From Hyaloperonospora brassicae (Eukaryota > Oomycota > Peronosporomycetes > Peronosporales > Peronosporaceae), in the NCBI GenBank assembly GCA_947650285.1, contig CANTFL010000076.1, positions 1-64,000 on the forward strand: DNA of 64,000 nucleotides, given 5' to 3'. The position numbers were made by a program, and so were the translations under genes. Numbering within the stretch: position 1 is the first letter of the stretch; each line of letters opens with the position of its first letter. The notes under the pieces are model-generated. The model was not told where the DNA came from and searched no databases. It saw only the letters and a list, made by a program, of their open reading frames with translations. This document shows positions 1-9,909 of this stretch, piece by piece.

Positions 1-2
1 AT

Positions 3-197
3 AAATTTCGACCTGCGAATGACAAGCGAATGGTGAGATGCCATCGCTGTCATAAACTGGGACATTATTCACACGAATGCAGTGTCCCCCGCTCAGTACC
101 TCGCGGTGCTGAGCGCAGTATTCACCCACCAGCAAGAAGAACTGGAGGGAGTAAGTCCGTTGCTGTTGCGAAGTCGCAACAGCGAAGTGGACCATAA
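3..197 (+). pseudogene. gag C-terminus with CCHC zinc knuckle (element 1)
   Basis: The frame opens at the left edge and stops with TAA at 195-197. It encodes one retroviral-type zinc knuckle, CHRCHKLGHYSHEC, which fits C-x2-C-x4-H-x4-C, followed by a basic, Ser/Arg-rich tail. This is the nucleocapsid part that binds RNA in Gypsy elements. The capsid part lies outside the window, so the state of the whole gene cannot be judged. The next pol frame begins after a gap of roughly 120 bases. Confidence 0.85.
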
Positions 198-319
198 ATA
201 AACGGTCGTGATCAGTAGGGGCGGATCGCCCTACTGATCCAGCAACACCAAGAGAATTTGTAAATCTCTTTACTAAGGTTGCTCCCGACGCGTAATCCTT
301 GTGTGTATCTGTACCTGGT

Positions 320-741
320 GATGAGTTGTCTCTCATCACCTTGAAGTTAGAAGTGACAAAAGACTTGTCACTTCGCGCCCTAGTTGACTGTGGGGCGCCG
401 AATAATTTTGTTCGTGGCCAGTCGCTAAAGGAAGGAAGTGAAAATTCGTGGAGCGGGAGATCCCTCTAATGAGAATGATGGTGCGCCTAGCGACAGGCGC
501 ATCGACCACTGTGAAGAAACGTGTAGTCGGAATCCACTACACGTTAAAAGGCGAACAGTACGATAATGATTTCATCGTGATTGGCCTATATGACAAGTTC
601 GACGTCATCTTAGGGTTGCCTTGGCTCAGGAAATACGAGCCAAGGGTGAGTTGGCAGTATCGATCGGTTACGATACCTGCCACTTGTTCCTCAGATGACT
701 ACCTGACGAACATCTTGGAACGCCCACATTTACGTGGGTGA
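320..741 (+). pseudogene. Gypsy aspartic protease, frameshifted (element 1)
   Basis: Around 365-425 one frame reads ALVDCGAPNNFVR, which fits the retropepsin active-site block (D-x-G-A). The protease-like continuation, including a DVILGLPWLR block and the end of the domain, is in a different frame from 448 to 741. A frameshift at about 430-450 therefore separates the active site from the rest. The region ends at a stop at 739-741, and a non-coding or decayed stretch of about 150 bases follows before the next pol frame. The protease would normally cut the Gag-Pol polyprotein. Confidence 0.82.
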
Positions 742-891
742 AGTACGAGTGAGTGCGATGGCCTCACTCGTGGTACGGTCGTTAGCACGACTGTACAAGA
801 ACACAATGTCGATGATCACTACATTGTGGAGAGAGCTCACCCAGATCCGGTGGAAGTGATTATCTAGGAGGTAATCAAGACACTGAATGTC

Positions 892-2671
892 TTGGTTCAT
901 GATGGATCAAGCGTAGGTGTATACACGCTTGATCTGGTTGCGCCTCCGAAGTTAACTTCGGAGATAATTCAACTGCCGACGCAAGAACCGAAACGGATCT
1001 TGCGTGATCTGCTCAGTGGCAAAGTCAAGCAGATCTGTGCACTCGTGGCGGAGCTCGAGTACGATATCGATATTCGATCGGCAACGGTGTTTACTGAGAC
1101 CGAGAGGGTTCTCAGCAGTTCATCGATGGACGAAAGCGTCATCGATGAGAAGACTCGGATTGAAAGATATGAATATCAATCCTGGAAGTCGCTCCAGTCA
1201 AATCCTTTGTATAAGGATTTAATCATATTTAAGGATGTATTCCCTGAATCCGTGCCATGCGAGTTGCCTAAGGACAAAGGCACTCGACACGATATCGAGC
1301 TCAAGACGAACTCAAAGTACTGTGTTATGAAGCAGTTTCCATGCCTCGTGAACATGATAAAGCGATCGACAAGTTCTTTACCGATCGCTTAGCAGCGGGT
1401 CATGTGAGGGAATTAATTTCCCCTTACAGATCTCCGACCTTCTGTGTGAGAAAATCCACAGGAGGATGGCGGATAGTGCACGCAGTCAACAAGTTGAATG
1501 CTGCAACGGTACCGGCTCAGACGCCGATACCGAGGAAGGACGTAGTCATAGATGGTATGTCAAAGATTACCATCTTTTCGTCCATGGATCTGATGGACGG
1601 ATTCTATCAGATCCTCATGCGTGTACGGGAAATACCGTACACAGTTGTGAGCACACCCAGAGGTATGATGTGGGAGTGGCTAGTGATGCCACAAGGTCTG
1701 AGCAATGCCCCTGCAACATTCAACAGATGTGTTGCAAATCTGTTGAGACTGGTGCGAGACTTCGCACCAAGTTATTTTGATGATGTGAATGTCCATAGCC
1801 GGGCTACGGACGGAAGGACTTACGTTGAAGATTACCGAACTCACGTCCGTAAGGTTTTTTAACTTATGCGCAAGCATAAGTTGTATGCCAATCTCAAGAA
1901 GTGTATGTTCGCGGCTAGAGAAATACCACTTCTTGGGTGCATCGTCGGCAAACACGGCGTCCGCCCTGATCCATAAAAAAGATCAAGGCGACCACCGACT
2001 GGCCAGTGCTAGCCAATGTCAAGGGACTTTGTAAGTTCCTTGACTTAGCGGCGTACCTTCACAAGTACTCGCGCAATTACGCCGAGATGACTGTTCATCT
2101 TTCTTGCTTGCTCAAGAAAGATGTGAAGTGGTCATGGAACGCTGACTTCCAGCGTTACTTTGAAAGCATGAAGAAAAGATTGATGCAATCGCCCATCTTG
2201 GCGATTGCAGATCAGGACGGACCTTTTCATGTGGTCTGTGACGCCAGCGATTTCGCCATTGGCTGTGCGTTGATGCAGTATGACACAGACGGCGCAGAGA
2301 GCGTCGTCTGCTATCAATCGCCTCAGTTGAAACCAGCTGAGCGTAATTACCCAGTGCATGACAAAAAATTCCTTGCCATGAAGTACGCATTGGCTAAGTT
2401 CCGCGTTCATCTCCTCGGAGTTATACCGTTCGTCGTCTATACGGACCATGCGTCACTACGCACGGCCGTTAACAGTACACACCTCTCGCAAAGGATGGCG
2501 AGGTGGCTGTCCTTCTTCGTGATGTACAACTGCTCCGTTATGTACAATACAGGACAACTTAAATTCGTCGCTGATGCATTATCACGTCAGCCCGACTTCG
2601 AGCCAACGTCCCGAGTCAACAGTGAGGTCTTGCCTACTGTTGCGACACTTTCCATCAGTGTGCCGTCGTAG
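892..2671 (+). pseudogene. Reverse transcriptase and RNase H, broken (element 1)
   Basis: The segment 892-1392 leads into the RT entry region (HDIEL) and the frame then shifts near 1340. RT motifs continue at 1341-1862, with WRIVHAVNKLN, the palm motif MDLMDGFYQ, MPQGLSNAPATFNR, and an intact active site YFDDVNVHS near 1770-1795. A stop after VRKVF at about 1860 and another frame change follow. RNase H lies at 2006-2671, with VVCDASDFAIG, an HDKKFLAMKYAL block and ADALSRQPD. At least two frameshifts and a stop make this a pseudogene of the Gypsy pol type. Confidence 0.9.
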
Positions 2672-2686
2672 CCGTTACTCGACGAC

Positions 2687-4255
2687 GTGCGGAAAGCATA
2701 CGCAGAAGACACGAATCTCCTCCGTTTGATGGGTCATCTTGCAAACCCATCCCGGAAATCCTTGTCGGATTTGCCGGCCCTGTACTGTTCCTCTTTGGAT
2801 CGGTACATTACTCGCAATGGCCTGCTGTACTATACAGCAGTTGCCGACGACACGAGGCGTGTCGTCGTTCCCGATCATGATAAATTGCGATTACGCATCA
2901 TATTCGAATGTACCGATGCGCCGTCTGGCGGACATTGTGGCCGAGAAAAGACTTACCTCACGGTCAGTCGTGACTTTACTGGCCCCGTCAGTATCAGTTT
3001 GTCCGCAAGTACATTCGTTCTTGCGAGGTCTTTAAACGATGAAGCCTAGTTCTTCATCCCGTGCACCGTTATAACCTCTGCCGGTTCCGGCAGAGTGTTG
3101 GGAGTCCGTGTCCATGGACTTCGTCTTCGGGTTTCCCGAAGATGCTCACAAGAATAATGACATTGTTGTGTTCATTGATCGGTTCAGCAAGATGGTACAT
3201 CTTGCTGCAGTCCCAGAATCGATCAACGCATACGGCTGTACGCGTGTCTTCATCGACACAGTGTTTCGACATTACGGATTACTCTGTGAACTCGTATCCG
3301 ACCTTGATCCTCGGTTCACGGCGGCGTTTTGGCAATCCGTGTTCCGTTCACTCGGAACACGGTTGAAGATGTCAACATCTGACCATCCTGAAACAGATGG
3401 TCAGACAAAACGTGCGAACCTTGTCCTAGAAAAAATTCTTCGTTGATACGTCCACTCCTTTTTACATTGAAGTGAGTTCTTACCAATGGTTGAGTTTGCC
3501 ATCAACAACTCCGTGCATGCGTCCACAACGCATACACCGTTCTACGTGAATGGCTTACGCCACCCACGTATTCCCGCCCTCATACAGAGTGACTCTGAGT
3601 TAAGGGAGGGGGAACTCGCTCGAGCAAAAACCGTTTTGGCTCTTGCTCATCACGTATCACCGCTCACGCCGATACGTTTGATGCCGTTGTCGACAACGTC
3701 GACATACAGGAACTCAAGTTTAGCAGTAGCGATGACGCTGCTGCTACATCAGACAATGATGACGATGCTGGGATATTCAGCATCGTCAACGATTATTTCA
3801 GCGAGGAAGAAGAAAACCTCGCTAAAGAAGAGAAGAACCACTGAGCCGTGCGCACGAAGCGCACTGAAAGACAAAAATATGAGTCAGCAGAGAATTTCCT
3901 GCTGACTCGAGAGGCGGTGGTCCGTTTTGTACAGGACTCCATCGCAAATGCGGTGGACCGCCAGAAACGAAACGCAGACAAGAAAGGAAGAGCAAATGTT
4001 CCTCTATTTAAATTTAACGACCTAGTGCAACTTTCCACGGTAAACTTACCTGGACATGTAGTCACTAATGTCGGCAATCGTAAACTACAGCCGAAATACA
4101 TTGGTCCATTACGTGTGTTGCACCGCAAGGGAAATGCATACACGATTGAGTTGCCTCGCAGGATGCTCACGTATCCTACGTATTATGTTGGTTGTCTCCG
4201 CCCGTACCATCAGTACGAGGCCTCTTACGAGAACAAAGATAACCGGCGCGCTTAA
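2687..4255 (+). pseudogene. Integrase and pol C-terminus, broken (element 1)
   Basis: The 2687-3049 frame carries the N-terminal zinc-binding part with a GGHCGREKTYL block, but the downstream Cys pair is not seen. The catalytic core at 3108-3446 has IDRFSKM and SDLDPRF, each holding a catalytic Asp. At the third position it reads QTKRAN where Gypsy integrases usually have QTERVN, so the catalytic Glu is replaced by Lys. Further frames at 3486-3905 and 3848-4255 carry the remaining core and a C-terminal block (LQPKYIGPLRVL). I see no chromodomain here. Several frame changes confirm loss of function. Confidence 0.88.
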
Positions 4256-5787
4256 CAATCCCCATCAGATTCTTGTGACCAAGGACCAAACAATGAAGTT
4301 GGTCCTTCGTCGAAAGGAGTTGGTCCTTCATCGGAGCGGCCTCGCGACGAGCCGTCTCTATCTCGTCGCGCCAACGACGCCTCTCGCGTTCACTCTTTAG
4401 CTGAACGAACGTGAATTCCGATCGGTCCTTCTCCCGATCGGCAGGAAGACGTCGCACGTCCGACTGCAAGGCGTGCCGACGATCGTATTCGTGATCGACG
4501 TCCCCCCTTAGCTCGGTCAGGTAACGCTCGTGGTTACTCAAAGTCTCGTGCAAGCCCGGCGGCTGAGCCGGACCTTGTCTTTCCACCGCCACCGGAACCA
4601 CTGGTGGATTCCCACGGTGGTTAACGCTTTCTTGTGTAGAGTATCTTGAACCACCGTGGCAATTCAGAATCATGGACGAGTTACCTCGTCCGGTGGCGGT
4701 ACCCACCTACCTTTGACAGCTGCGTTCCCAGCTGATGGCATGGCTGACGTTGAAGGTCTCGTCCACCAGTATGACAGGACTTATCCGATAGGTCCTCGAT
4801 TTCATCGGCAAACACGCGGTTTCGGCGCTTGTAGACGGATTGCAAGTTTGCAATCGAGCCACGCATCTCAGCCGAGATGTGTGCCCTTCCCCAGGGCAAA
4901 CTTAGGGAATACACGTCCCTATGTGCACGCTGCGAGTTGTCAATACAGCTCGCACAAGGATCACCCCAAGTGAGGCATGGAATCCCGGCCTCACTTGAAA
5001 GATTATGCAAGCGGTACCTTACACCAGATGGCGTTCGCTTTTCGAACTTGAGGCGTGTCGTCTCAAGCTTCTTGAGCCACCCTTTTCGTCCAAAATTCTT
5101 GACATTTTGGACAAAGGCTATCCACGCTGCTGAAAGCGAGTGCTTGTCACGCTTTTGGTTGCTGTTGTACCATCGATGTCTAAGGAAGACATCGAGATGA
5201 AAGTCTTCCTCAGCGCGAAAGTTGCTCGCGCTGGGATCCAAGCCGTGAAGCTCAGTCGCATCGAATAATGGAATTCGATGGTGCTGGCTTGTCTCGTGAG
5301 ACAGGCTATCGATGAGCTGGTCGGTCAAGCGTCACGGCTTGAGCTCCCCACTCTTCAATGTGGTACCTGTTTCGATACAACGGCTTACAGAATGACGGTT
5401 GCTCTCGCCATCGTCATCACGCTCTTGTGGGGAAGCACGAGTTGATTTTGGTGAGGCATAGTATCCCTCACCATAGAGTTCATCGTCACTGCCGAACAGA
5501 TTGTGATGCAAATCACGAGTCCGCTCGTTCGACAGTGCTCTTGACGAACGATATGGCACCACCGGTGATCGGGATGCCTCTGGTACGTTGCGCGAGTCAG
5601 GCACGTCTGACTCGCCATAACTGGCGACCTCATTGTCAAGGTCATCATGTGCACGTGGTGCGATACCGCAAGCGTCTGCAGCAGAAGGTGCTGCAGACGG
5701 AGAACAAGCAGCAGACGAAGAAGCGTCTGCCGCAGAGGCTGGCACAGCAGCAGGCTGTGTGGTCTTCGAATCACCTCGCATAGACAT
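4176..5787 (-). pseudogene. Antisense coding region between pol and 3' LTR (element 1)
   Basis: On the strand opposite to pol, one frame runs from an ATG at 5787, meets a single TGA at 5332-5334, and continues in the same frame to a stop at 4681. A frame change near 4690-4706 then leads into 4706-4176. The N-terminal third is Ala/Ser/Asp-rich, the middle third is mixed basic and hydrophobic, and the last third has a long Arg/Glu/Lys-rich stretch with coiled-coil character (about 4300-4480). The order of parts resembles the antisense frame of the second Gypsy element. I recognise no known domain. Coordinates overlap the end of pol slightly. Function is unknown. Confidence 0.6.
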
Positions 5788-5902
5788 TTTAACTATGCGA
5801 GGTAAGGTCAGGAGTGAATGGGTCTGACCAAACAAGTGCTCCCTGTCCCACTGGTGTCCAACGGGTGGCCGTTATATTTTCGATAGTCACACGGTGACTA
5901 TC

Positions 5903-5916
5903 AGTTAAGGGGGTGA
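5903..5916 (+). promoter_or_regulatory. Polypurine tract of element 1
   Basis: The purine-rich run AGTTAAGGGGGTGA sits directly before the TGTAAC start of the LTR. This is where plus-strand DNA synthesis of an LTR element is primed. Confidence 0.7.
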
Positions 5917-6358
5917 TGTAACGGGGCAGGCCGTTACATGATATTCTCACTAAGGATAAAATGACAATAAAGAATATTACGTTGAATATTCTTTCAACAA
6001 TATCACAGAGCATGATGATTATGTTGAAGATGACCGAAGGGTCTCCTCATTAGTTGATATCGTGATGATATCAACCCACCAAACACTGCTAGACGCGCGC
6101 AATGGGTGGTGAGTAGACGTCATCATACATTTAGTTGTATTAGTATAATTAAGTCAGGACAACAGAGATTTAAGAAGTTATAGGACTTAATTATATTGAT
6201 ACAGTTTTAATTTTACCAAGAGACTAGTCTGACTACTTAGTCTCCCTTCCTTCCTCTGTGTTACTTAAACACCTAGCAGGGCACTGTCGACCACTGTCGT
6301 CAGTGGAAGTATACTCCGTACTGGTCAACCAGTACGTAGTAAACAGTGCCCCATTACA
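5917..6358 (+). repeat. 3' LTR of element 1
   Basis: This 442-bp segment begins TGTAACGGGGCA and ends TGCCCCATTACA, so its ends are near-perfect 12-bp inverted repeats (11 of 12). The start also folds on itself (TGTAACGG...CCGTTACA). It contains an internal block at about 6078-6113 with the core GCGCGCAATGGGTGGTGAG, shared with the neighbouring LTR and with relics elsewhere in the window. The matching 5' LTR lies outside the window, so identity between the pair cannot be measured. Confidence 0.82.
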
Positions 6359-6500
6359 GTTTCGCCGACGGTAGAACTCAGATGTTCTACCGCACTTCAT
6401 TTAATGTCACTCAAATGGTTGTAGCCTACCGCGTGGCGAGAAAGCTCTCCTCCTCATCCAATACGTTCATGTTATATGAGGTGGTTGTGGTCGTTGGACG

Positions 6501-6518
6501 GACTACAAAGTGCTACCA
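6501..6518 (-). promoter_or_regulatory. tRNA primer-binding site of a minus-strand Gypsy element
   Basis: On the minus strand, two bases after the LTR end at 6521, the sequence reads TGGTAGCACTTTGTAGTC. It starts TGG, as required to pair with the CCA end of a tRNA. The same site, one base shorter, is found at 20531-20547 in another element. The first 8 bases fit eukaryotic initiator tRNA-Met, but the rest does not, so the primer tRNA is unidentified. Confidence 0.72.
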
Positions 6519-6520
6519 GG

Positions 6521-6978
6521 TGTAACACGGCACGCTCTTACAGAAAACTGGTATCATCTTGTGTCGATAAAACACAAGGCTGCGTACTTCCGACGTCACG
6601 TACACGTGGCGTGAGGAAGAGCGAGTAAATAAACAGAGCTAGGAAAGCTGTTTTTAAGGAAAAAGTAGAACTGTAGTTAATATAGTTCGTTTCTTTACTT
6701 AACCATTTTTGTCCTAATCTAACTTTATCAAACTACAATCTCCTATGTGGATTTCTTGCTCACCACCCATTGCGCGCATCTGGCAGCTGTTGGTGATTAA
6801 TTTGGTTGATGTAGCGTCTATATCAACTAAAGGTGGAGCACCCAAGAATATAACTCTCGGGGGTAAAATTTTGTAATCGTTTCCTCTTCTCGAGTAGTGT
6901 TGATAGGATATTATTTAAATATAAATATAGAAAATTAATACATTCGAAATAACTTTATGTAACGGGCTGACGCCGCTA
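6521..6978 (-). repeat. 5' LTR of a truncated minus-strand Gypsy element
   Basis: Read on the minus strand, this 458-bp LTR starts TGTAGCGGCGTCAGCC at 6978 and ends CCGTGTTACA at 6521, followed by a primer-binding site. It shares with the LTR at 5917-6358 an outer block (TTAGTTGATAT) and the inner block CGCGCAATGGGTGGTGAG, but is otherwise diverged. Its outer edge touches ureF sequence at 6979, so the element inserted into that gene. Only about 140 bases of its internal part survive (6359-6500) before element 1 begins. The rest was lost to the insertion of element 1 or to deletion. Confidence 0.8.
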
Positions 6979-7604
6979 CAGAAGCTGCCGCGCAGGAAGG
7001 ACTCGTGAGCGCGCGATCGCTCCCTGCGTTCCTTTCGGCGTCGCTGCATCAGAATGCCAACTTCGCGCTGCCGCTGGTGTTTTCCTCGCGTCAGACACTC
7101 GTGACTGCCCCGGACTTTGTCGAGTCCGTGCTGCGGCTCAACAGTCGCGCCATTGCGCTCTATTCGAACCACGTTGCGCGCAAGGCCTCGTTCGCCCAGG
7201 GCGCGGCACTGCTGCGACTGGCGCTGTCCACCTATGCGTCCGCAAACCCACGCACGCACGTGCTGCTGGACATCCGCAAAGCGGTCAAGAAGCGAAAGCA
7301 AGAGGGCGTCCACTATGCTGTGCTCTTTGGCGTAGTGTGTGCGTTGCTGGATGTGGCGGTCGAGTCGACGCAGCGCATGTTTCTGTATGTGACGACGCGC
7401 GACATCCTGAGTGCGGCCACGAGATTGAATCTCGTAGGACCGTTTGAAGCTGCAAAGCTGCAGTTTGAGCTGACGCCGTTGCTGGAGAAGGTGGTTCGGG
7501 ACAAGAAGGACCGCGAGGTGGAAGACTCGTACTCGTCAGCACCGATATTGGACCTCGTGCAGGCCATGCACGATCAGCTCTACACGCGCATCTTCAACAG
7601 CTGA
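6979..7604 (+). pseudogene. ureF: Urease accessory protein UreF, 5' truncated copy
   Basis: This is a nearly identical copy of the intact ureF at 39293-40042, on the opposite strand and about 32 kb away. Homology begins exactly at 6979, at the codon matching Glu42 of the intact protein, directly beside an LTR end. Residues 1-41, including the conserved DSLYPTGGFAHS block, are gone. The remaining frame is open to the stop at 7602-7604. Compared with the intact copy there are only a few differences, including one Asn/Thr change and a 3-bp gap removing one Val. With no start and no N-terminus this copy should be non-functional. Confidence 0.92.
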
Positions 7605-8330
7605 GGTGAATCGCAGGGAACGGGGATTCGATGCTAGCGATGTTAAGTGCTGCATGCCCTCAACACTGCCACGCTGCACGAACACGCGTTGAACCACATA
7701 CCTCCCGGTCCCGGTTTCAGTGCCTTTTCACTCGGCCATCGGGGGTCACTTGAAGAGCGTGCTGGAGAGAGCAACAGCGTCAAGTGGCCTGAAGACCAGA
7801 CGCAAAGGTGGCCGCCGGTCCGTTGACCACAGCGCGCAAGATGACGAGCACACAGGAAAACGAACGATCAGGACGTCTGAGACGAGGGCGGCACAGACAG
7901 TGAAGAAACGAACGAGAACGAACGAGGATGTGTCTGTCCTTTAGCAGCTGTACTAGCAGTGGGCTACTCACTTGGTCCAGCCAACGCCGCAGGCGTGGCA
8001 GACCGAAGCTGAAGAAGGACGACAACAGAAGGACTGGTAGACGCTTGCGCTCGTGTAGCTCGTGTTCGTGCAGGCAGCCATAGGAGATTGGCGATCGAGG
8101 GTCGGGATCGGAATGGTCTCCTGGAGCTCTCCCTTTGTTGAAGTGGCCCTTGCAGGCCTTTCATTGGGTGAGAACTGAAGCCATCCGGATGGAGCTGTCC
8201 ACACTTTGACAAGGCGACGAAGCAGAGAAGCAGCAGAAACGGCAGCGATCGACCGGTGCGTGAGTGGATGTCTCCGAGACCACGCAGTGTCGAAAAGCCC
8301 GAAGGCGAGCAGCAACGAGGTGGCGAGCAC
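7605..8330. other. Intergenic part of the inverted duplication
   Basis: Bases 7605-7688 match the region downstream of intact ureF (39292-39209 reversed), and 7755-8330 match 37142-36567 reversed. Between them, 7689-7754 (66 bp) is unique here, where the right arm instead has 2066 bp (37143-39208). I see no convincing gene. Open frames on either strand lack domain features and are shared with the other arm only because the DNA is duplicated. Confidence 0.7.
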
Positions 8331-8879
8331 ATGGCTACACGCACGACCAAGCGCCTGCGCGGCCCCGAGGACGAGACGCTACGGGACGAGGAACATCATT
8401 TGTTGTGCGTGGACCCGAGTCTCATGACGGAGCGTCAGCAGCTGGCGTTTCTACTGCGGACAACCGCTCACGAGGCGTCGGACACTTTGCAGCAGTGCAA
8501 CAGAGAGCCGCAAGACGTGGCGGTAGCGTCTTTGCAGACTGCAAAGAAGCACCGACGACGTCAGCAGCGCACGGCGAGCGGCCGCCCGTGTCCGCGCACG
8601 AAGGGCACGGGGTACAAGAAGAGACCACGTACGGTGGACTGGAAGCGGCAAGGGACAGCACGACAGGACGCTTCGCGATACGAAGAGAAGGTTGAGGTGT
8701 CGGGGTCGGAAGATGATGAGTCGCTGTTGAAGGCAACGGGTCGCCCCTGTGGAGACAGCGAGCCACGCTGTGCGTGCCCCGATATGCACGTCGAGCATAT
8801 GCTTTCATCTACACCACGATTAATCGTGGGACCTTTCGACAAGTGCTCGTACACGACGCCAAGGAGCTGCGAGGGTTGA
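8331..8879 (+). pseudogene. Truncated copy of zinc-ribbon family protein
   Basis: From the ATG at 8331 (chosen because it aligns with the start of a paralogue at 33726) the protein matches the gene at 36000-36566, including the N-terminal motif DPSLMTERQQLAFLLR. Identity stops abruptly at 8774, just after PRCA. That removes the Cys-rich C-terminal ribbon present in the other two copies and replaces it with about 35 unrelated residues up to a stop at 8877-8879. The breakpoint is the right-hand edge of the inverted duplication. Loss of the only recognisable domain makes function unlikely. Confidence 0.8.
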
Positions 8880-9366
8880 CTCGTTTTGTCTTTGGCACGG
8901 CAGTGACGCGCACTTGCACGACCGAATCTCCGCGTCAGCGATGCGGATGCCTCTTCCATCCATCGAGTGTGCATTTTGAAGGCAGATAAGTGCCTGTGGA
9001 GGTCGAACCTGCGATACACTTCAGAAGACCTGCAATGTACGGGCATCAGTTACAAGCAGAATCGATAAAAGTGCCGCAGAAGACAACGTGCGAAGACAAC
9101 GTACTCTATCGTATGAACCAATACAACAAGAAAAGCGAATGTCACTCCCGTCTTGTGGTCGCTAGCACGATGGCCTACTGGTTCTTCTCAGGAACTCCTT
9201 TTGGCTTGTCAAAGTACTCGCTGTAGTCGGCTAGAATGGCGTCTTGGGATGGTCTTCGGTGAGAAAAAATCGTAAGAGTTCCGGGCCCGACCAAAACATG
9301 CACAGGTCGTCAGCAGTTGTAGTGTCCTCGAAGAAATGCCGAACAGCTTCTCGTCGACCATCTTCG
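8880..9366. other. No clear gene; possible remnants downstream of the effector
   Basis: On the minus strand just past the effector stop codon, three short frames follow each other: about 9362-9230, a second around 9330-9230, and a third ending near 9190. They have plausible composition, such as WSGPELLRFF and YSEYFDKPKG. They could be a decayed C-terminal extension of the effector or chance frames. Nothing else is recognised. Confidence 0.35.
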
Positions 9367-9909
9367 CTACTTTTTTGATGGCAACTTTTTTCGGGCGCCT
9401 GCTTTTTTCATAGGCGTCACTCCTATTTTCCTATGTAGGGACGCCATAAACCCTGCCCAAGCCTTCCGTGCCTCAGCCGGATGCAGAAGTGGGGCTATCT
9501 CTTCAACAGTAAGCGTTGTAGGTGGCAATGCACCTTCCTTTCGAGGCGGAATGTTTTTCTCGAGCGACAAGCGCGCGAAATCTGACTCAAACGTTGTAGA
9601 CGGTTGAGACAGGAAGACGTCGTGAGTTTGAGATGGTGGCAATAGCGAGTGTTTCGACTGTCCGATACCCCCGACCCCTCTCGCCAAATTTACCACGGTC
9701 TCCTCCGCGGTTGGTGATAAATTAAACATGCGCTCGTCACCGTTGTTTTCGTCCGCAGCTTCGGCCACCCGCAGTCGTTGAGATGGGCCTTTTTCGGGAT
9801 CAGCAGCGTCACGTGACGAGACCTTCGTCTCGGGCAGGCCTACAGCGCATTCGGCACTGATGAGCAACGCAGCACTGACGCAGAGTGCGCGGAGGCAGAC
9901 GATTCGCAT
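9367..9909 (-). CDS. Putative secreted RxLR-class effector (QRLR variant)
   Basis: This is a 180-residue protein from the ATG at 9909. That start was chosen over upstream in-frame codons because it opens with a clear signal peptide of about 22-24 residues (MRIVCLRALCVSAALLIS). QRLR at residues 44-47 and GDER at 57-60 lie at the spacing of the RxLR and dEER host-translocation motifs of oomycete effectors; QxLR variants are known from downy mildews. The rest is rich in Pro, Thr and Lys, with no recognised WY fold. The stop follows an A-rich run coding for a Lys-rich end. It stands alone among repeats, as is usual for effectors. The host target is unknown. Confidence 0.75.
   Translation of the reverse strand: MRIVCLRALCVSAALLISAECAVGLPETKVSSRDAADPEKGPSQRLRVAEAADENNGDERMFNLSPTAEETVVNLARGVGGIGQSKHSLLPPSQTHDVFLSQPSTTFESDFARLSLEKNIPPRKEGALPPTTLTVEEIAPLLHPAEARKAWAGFMASLHRKIGVTPMKKAGARKKLPSKK

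Larger units (their letters stand above)
1..6358 (+). mobile_element. Ty3/Gypsy LTR retrotransposon, 5' truncated by the window edge
   Basis: In order on the plus strand are a gag zinc knuckle, an aspartic protease, reverse transcriptase, RNase H, integrase and a 3' LTR, which is the Ty3/Gypsy (Metaviridae) gene order. A minus-strand coding region lies between the end of pol and the LTR. The 5' LTR and most of gag lie left of the window. Coding frames are broken by several frameshifts and stops, and the integrase glutamate is replaced, so this copy is dead. A purine tract at about 5903-5916 precedes the LTR, which starts TGTAAC at 5917 and ends TTACA at 6358. Confidence 0.93.

Noticed and set aside
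6079..6793. Inverted repeat suggesting a MITE or cut-and-paste element
   Set aside because: The arms are inner blocks of two LTRs in opposite orientation, which explains the symmetry.
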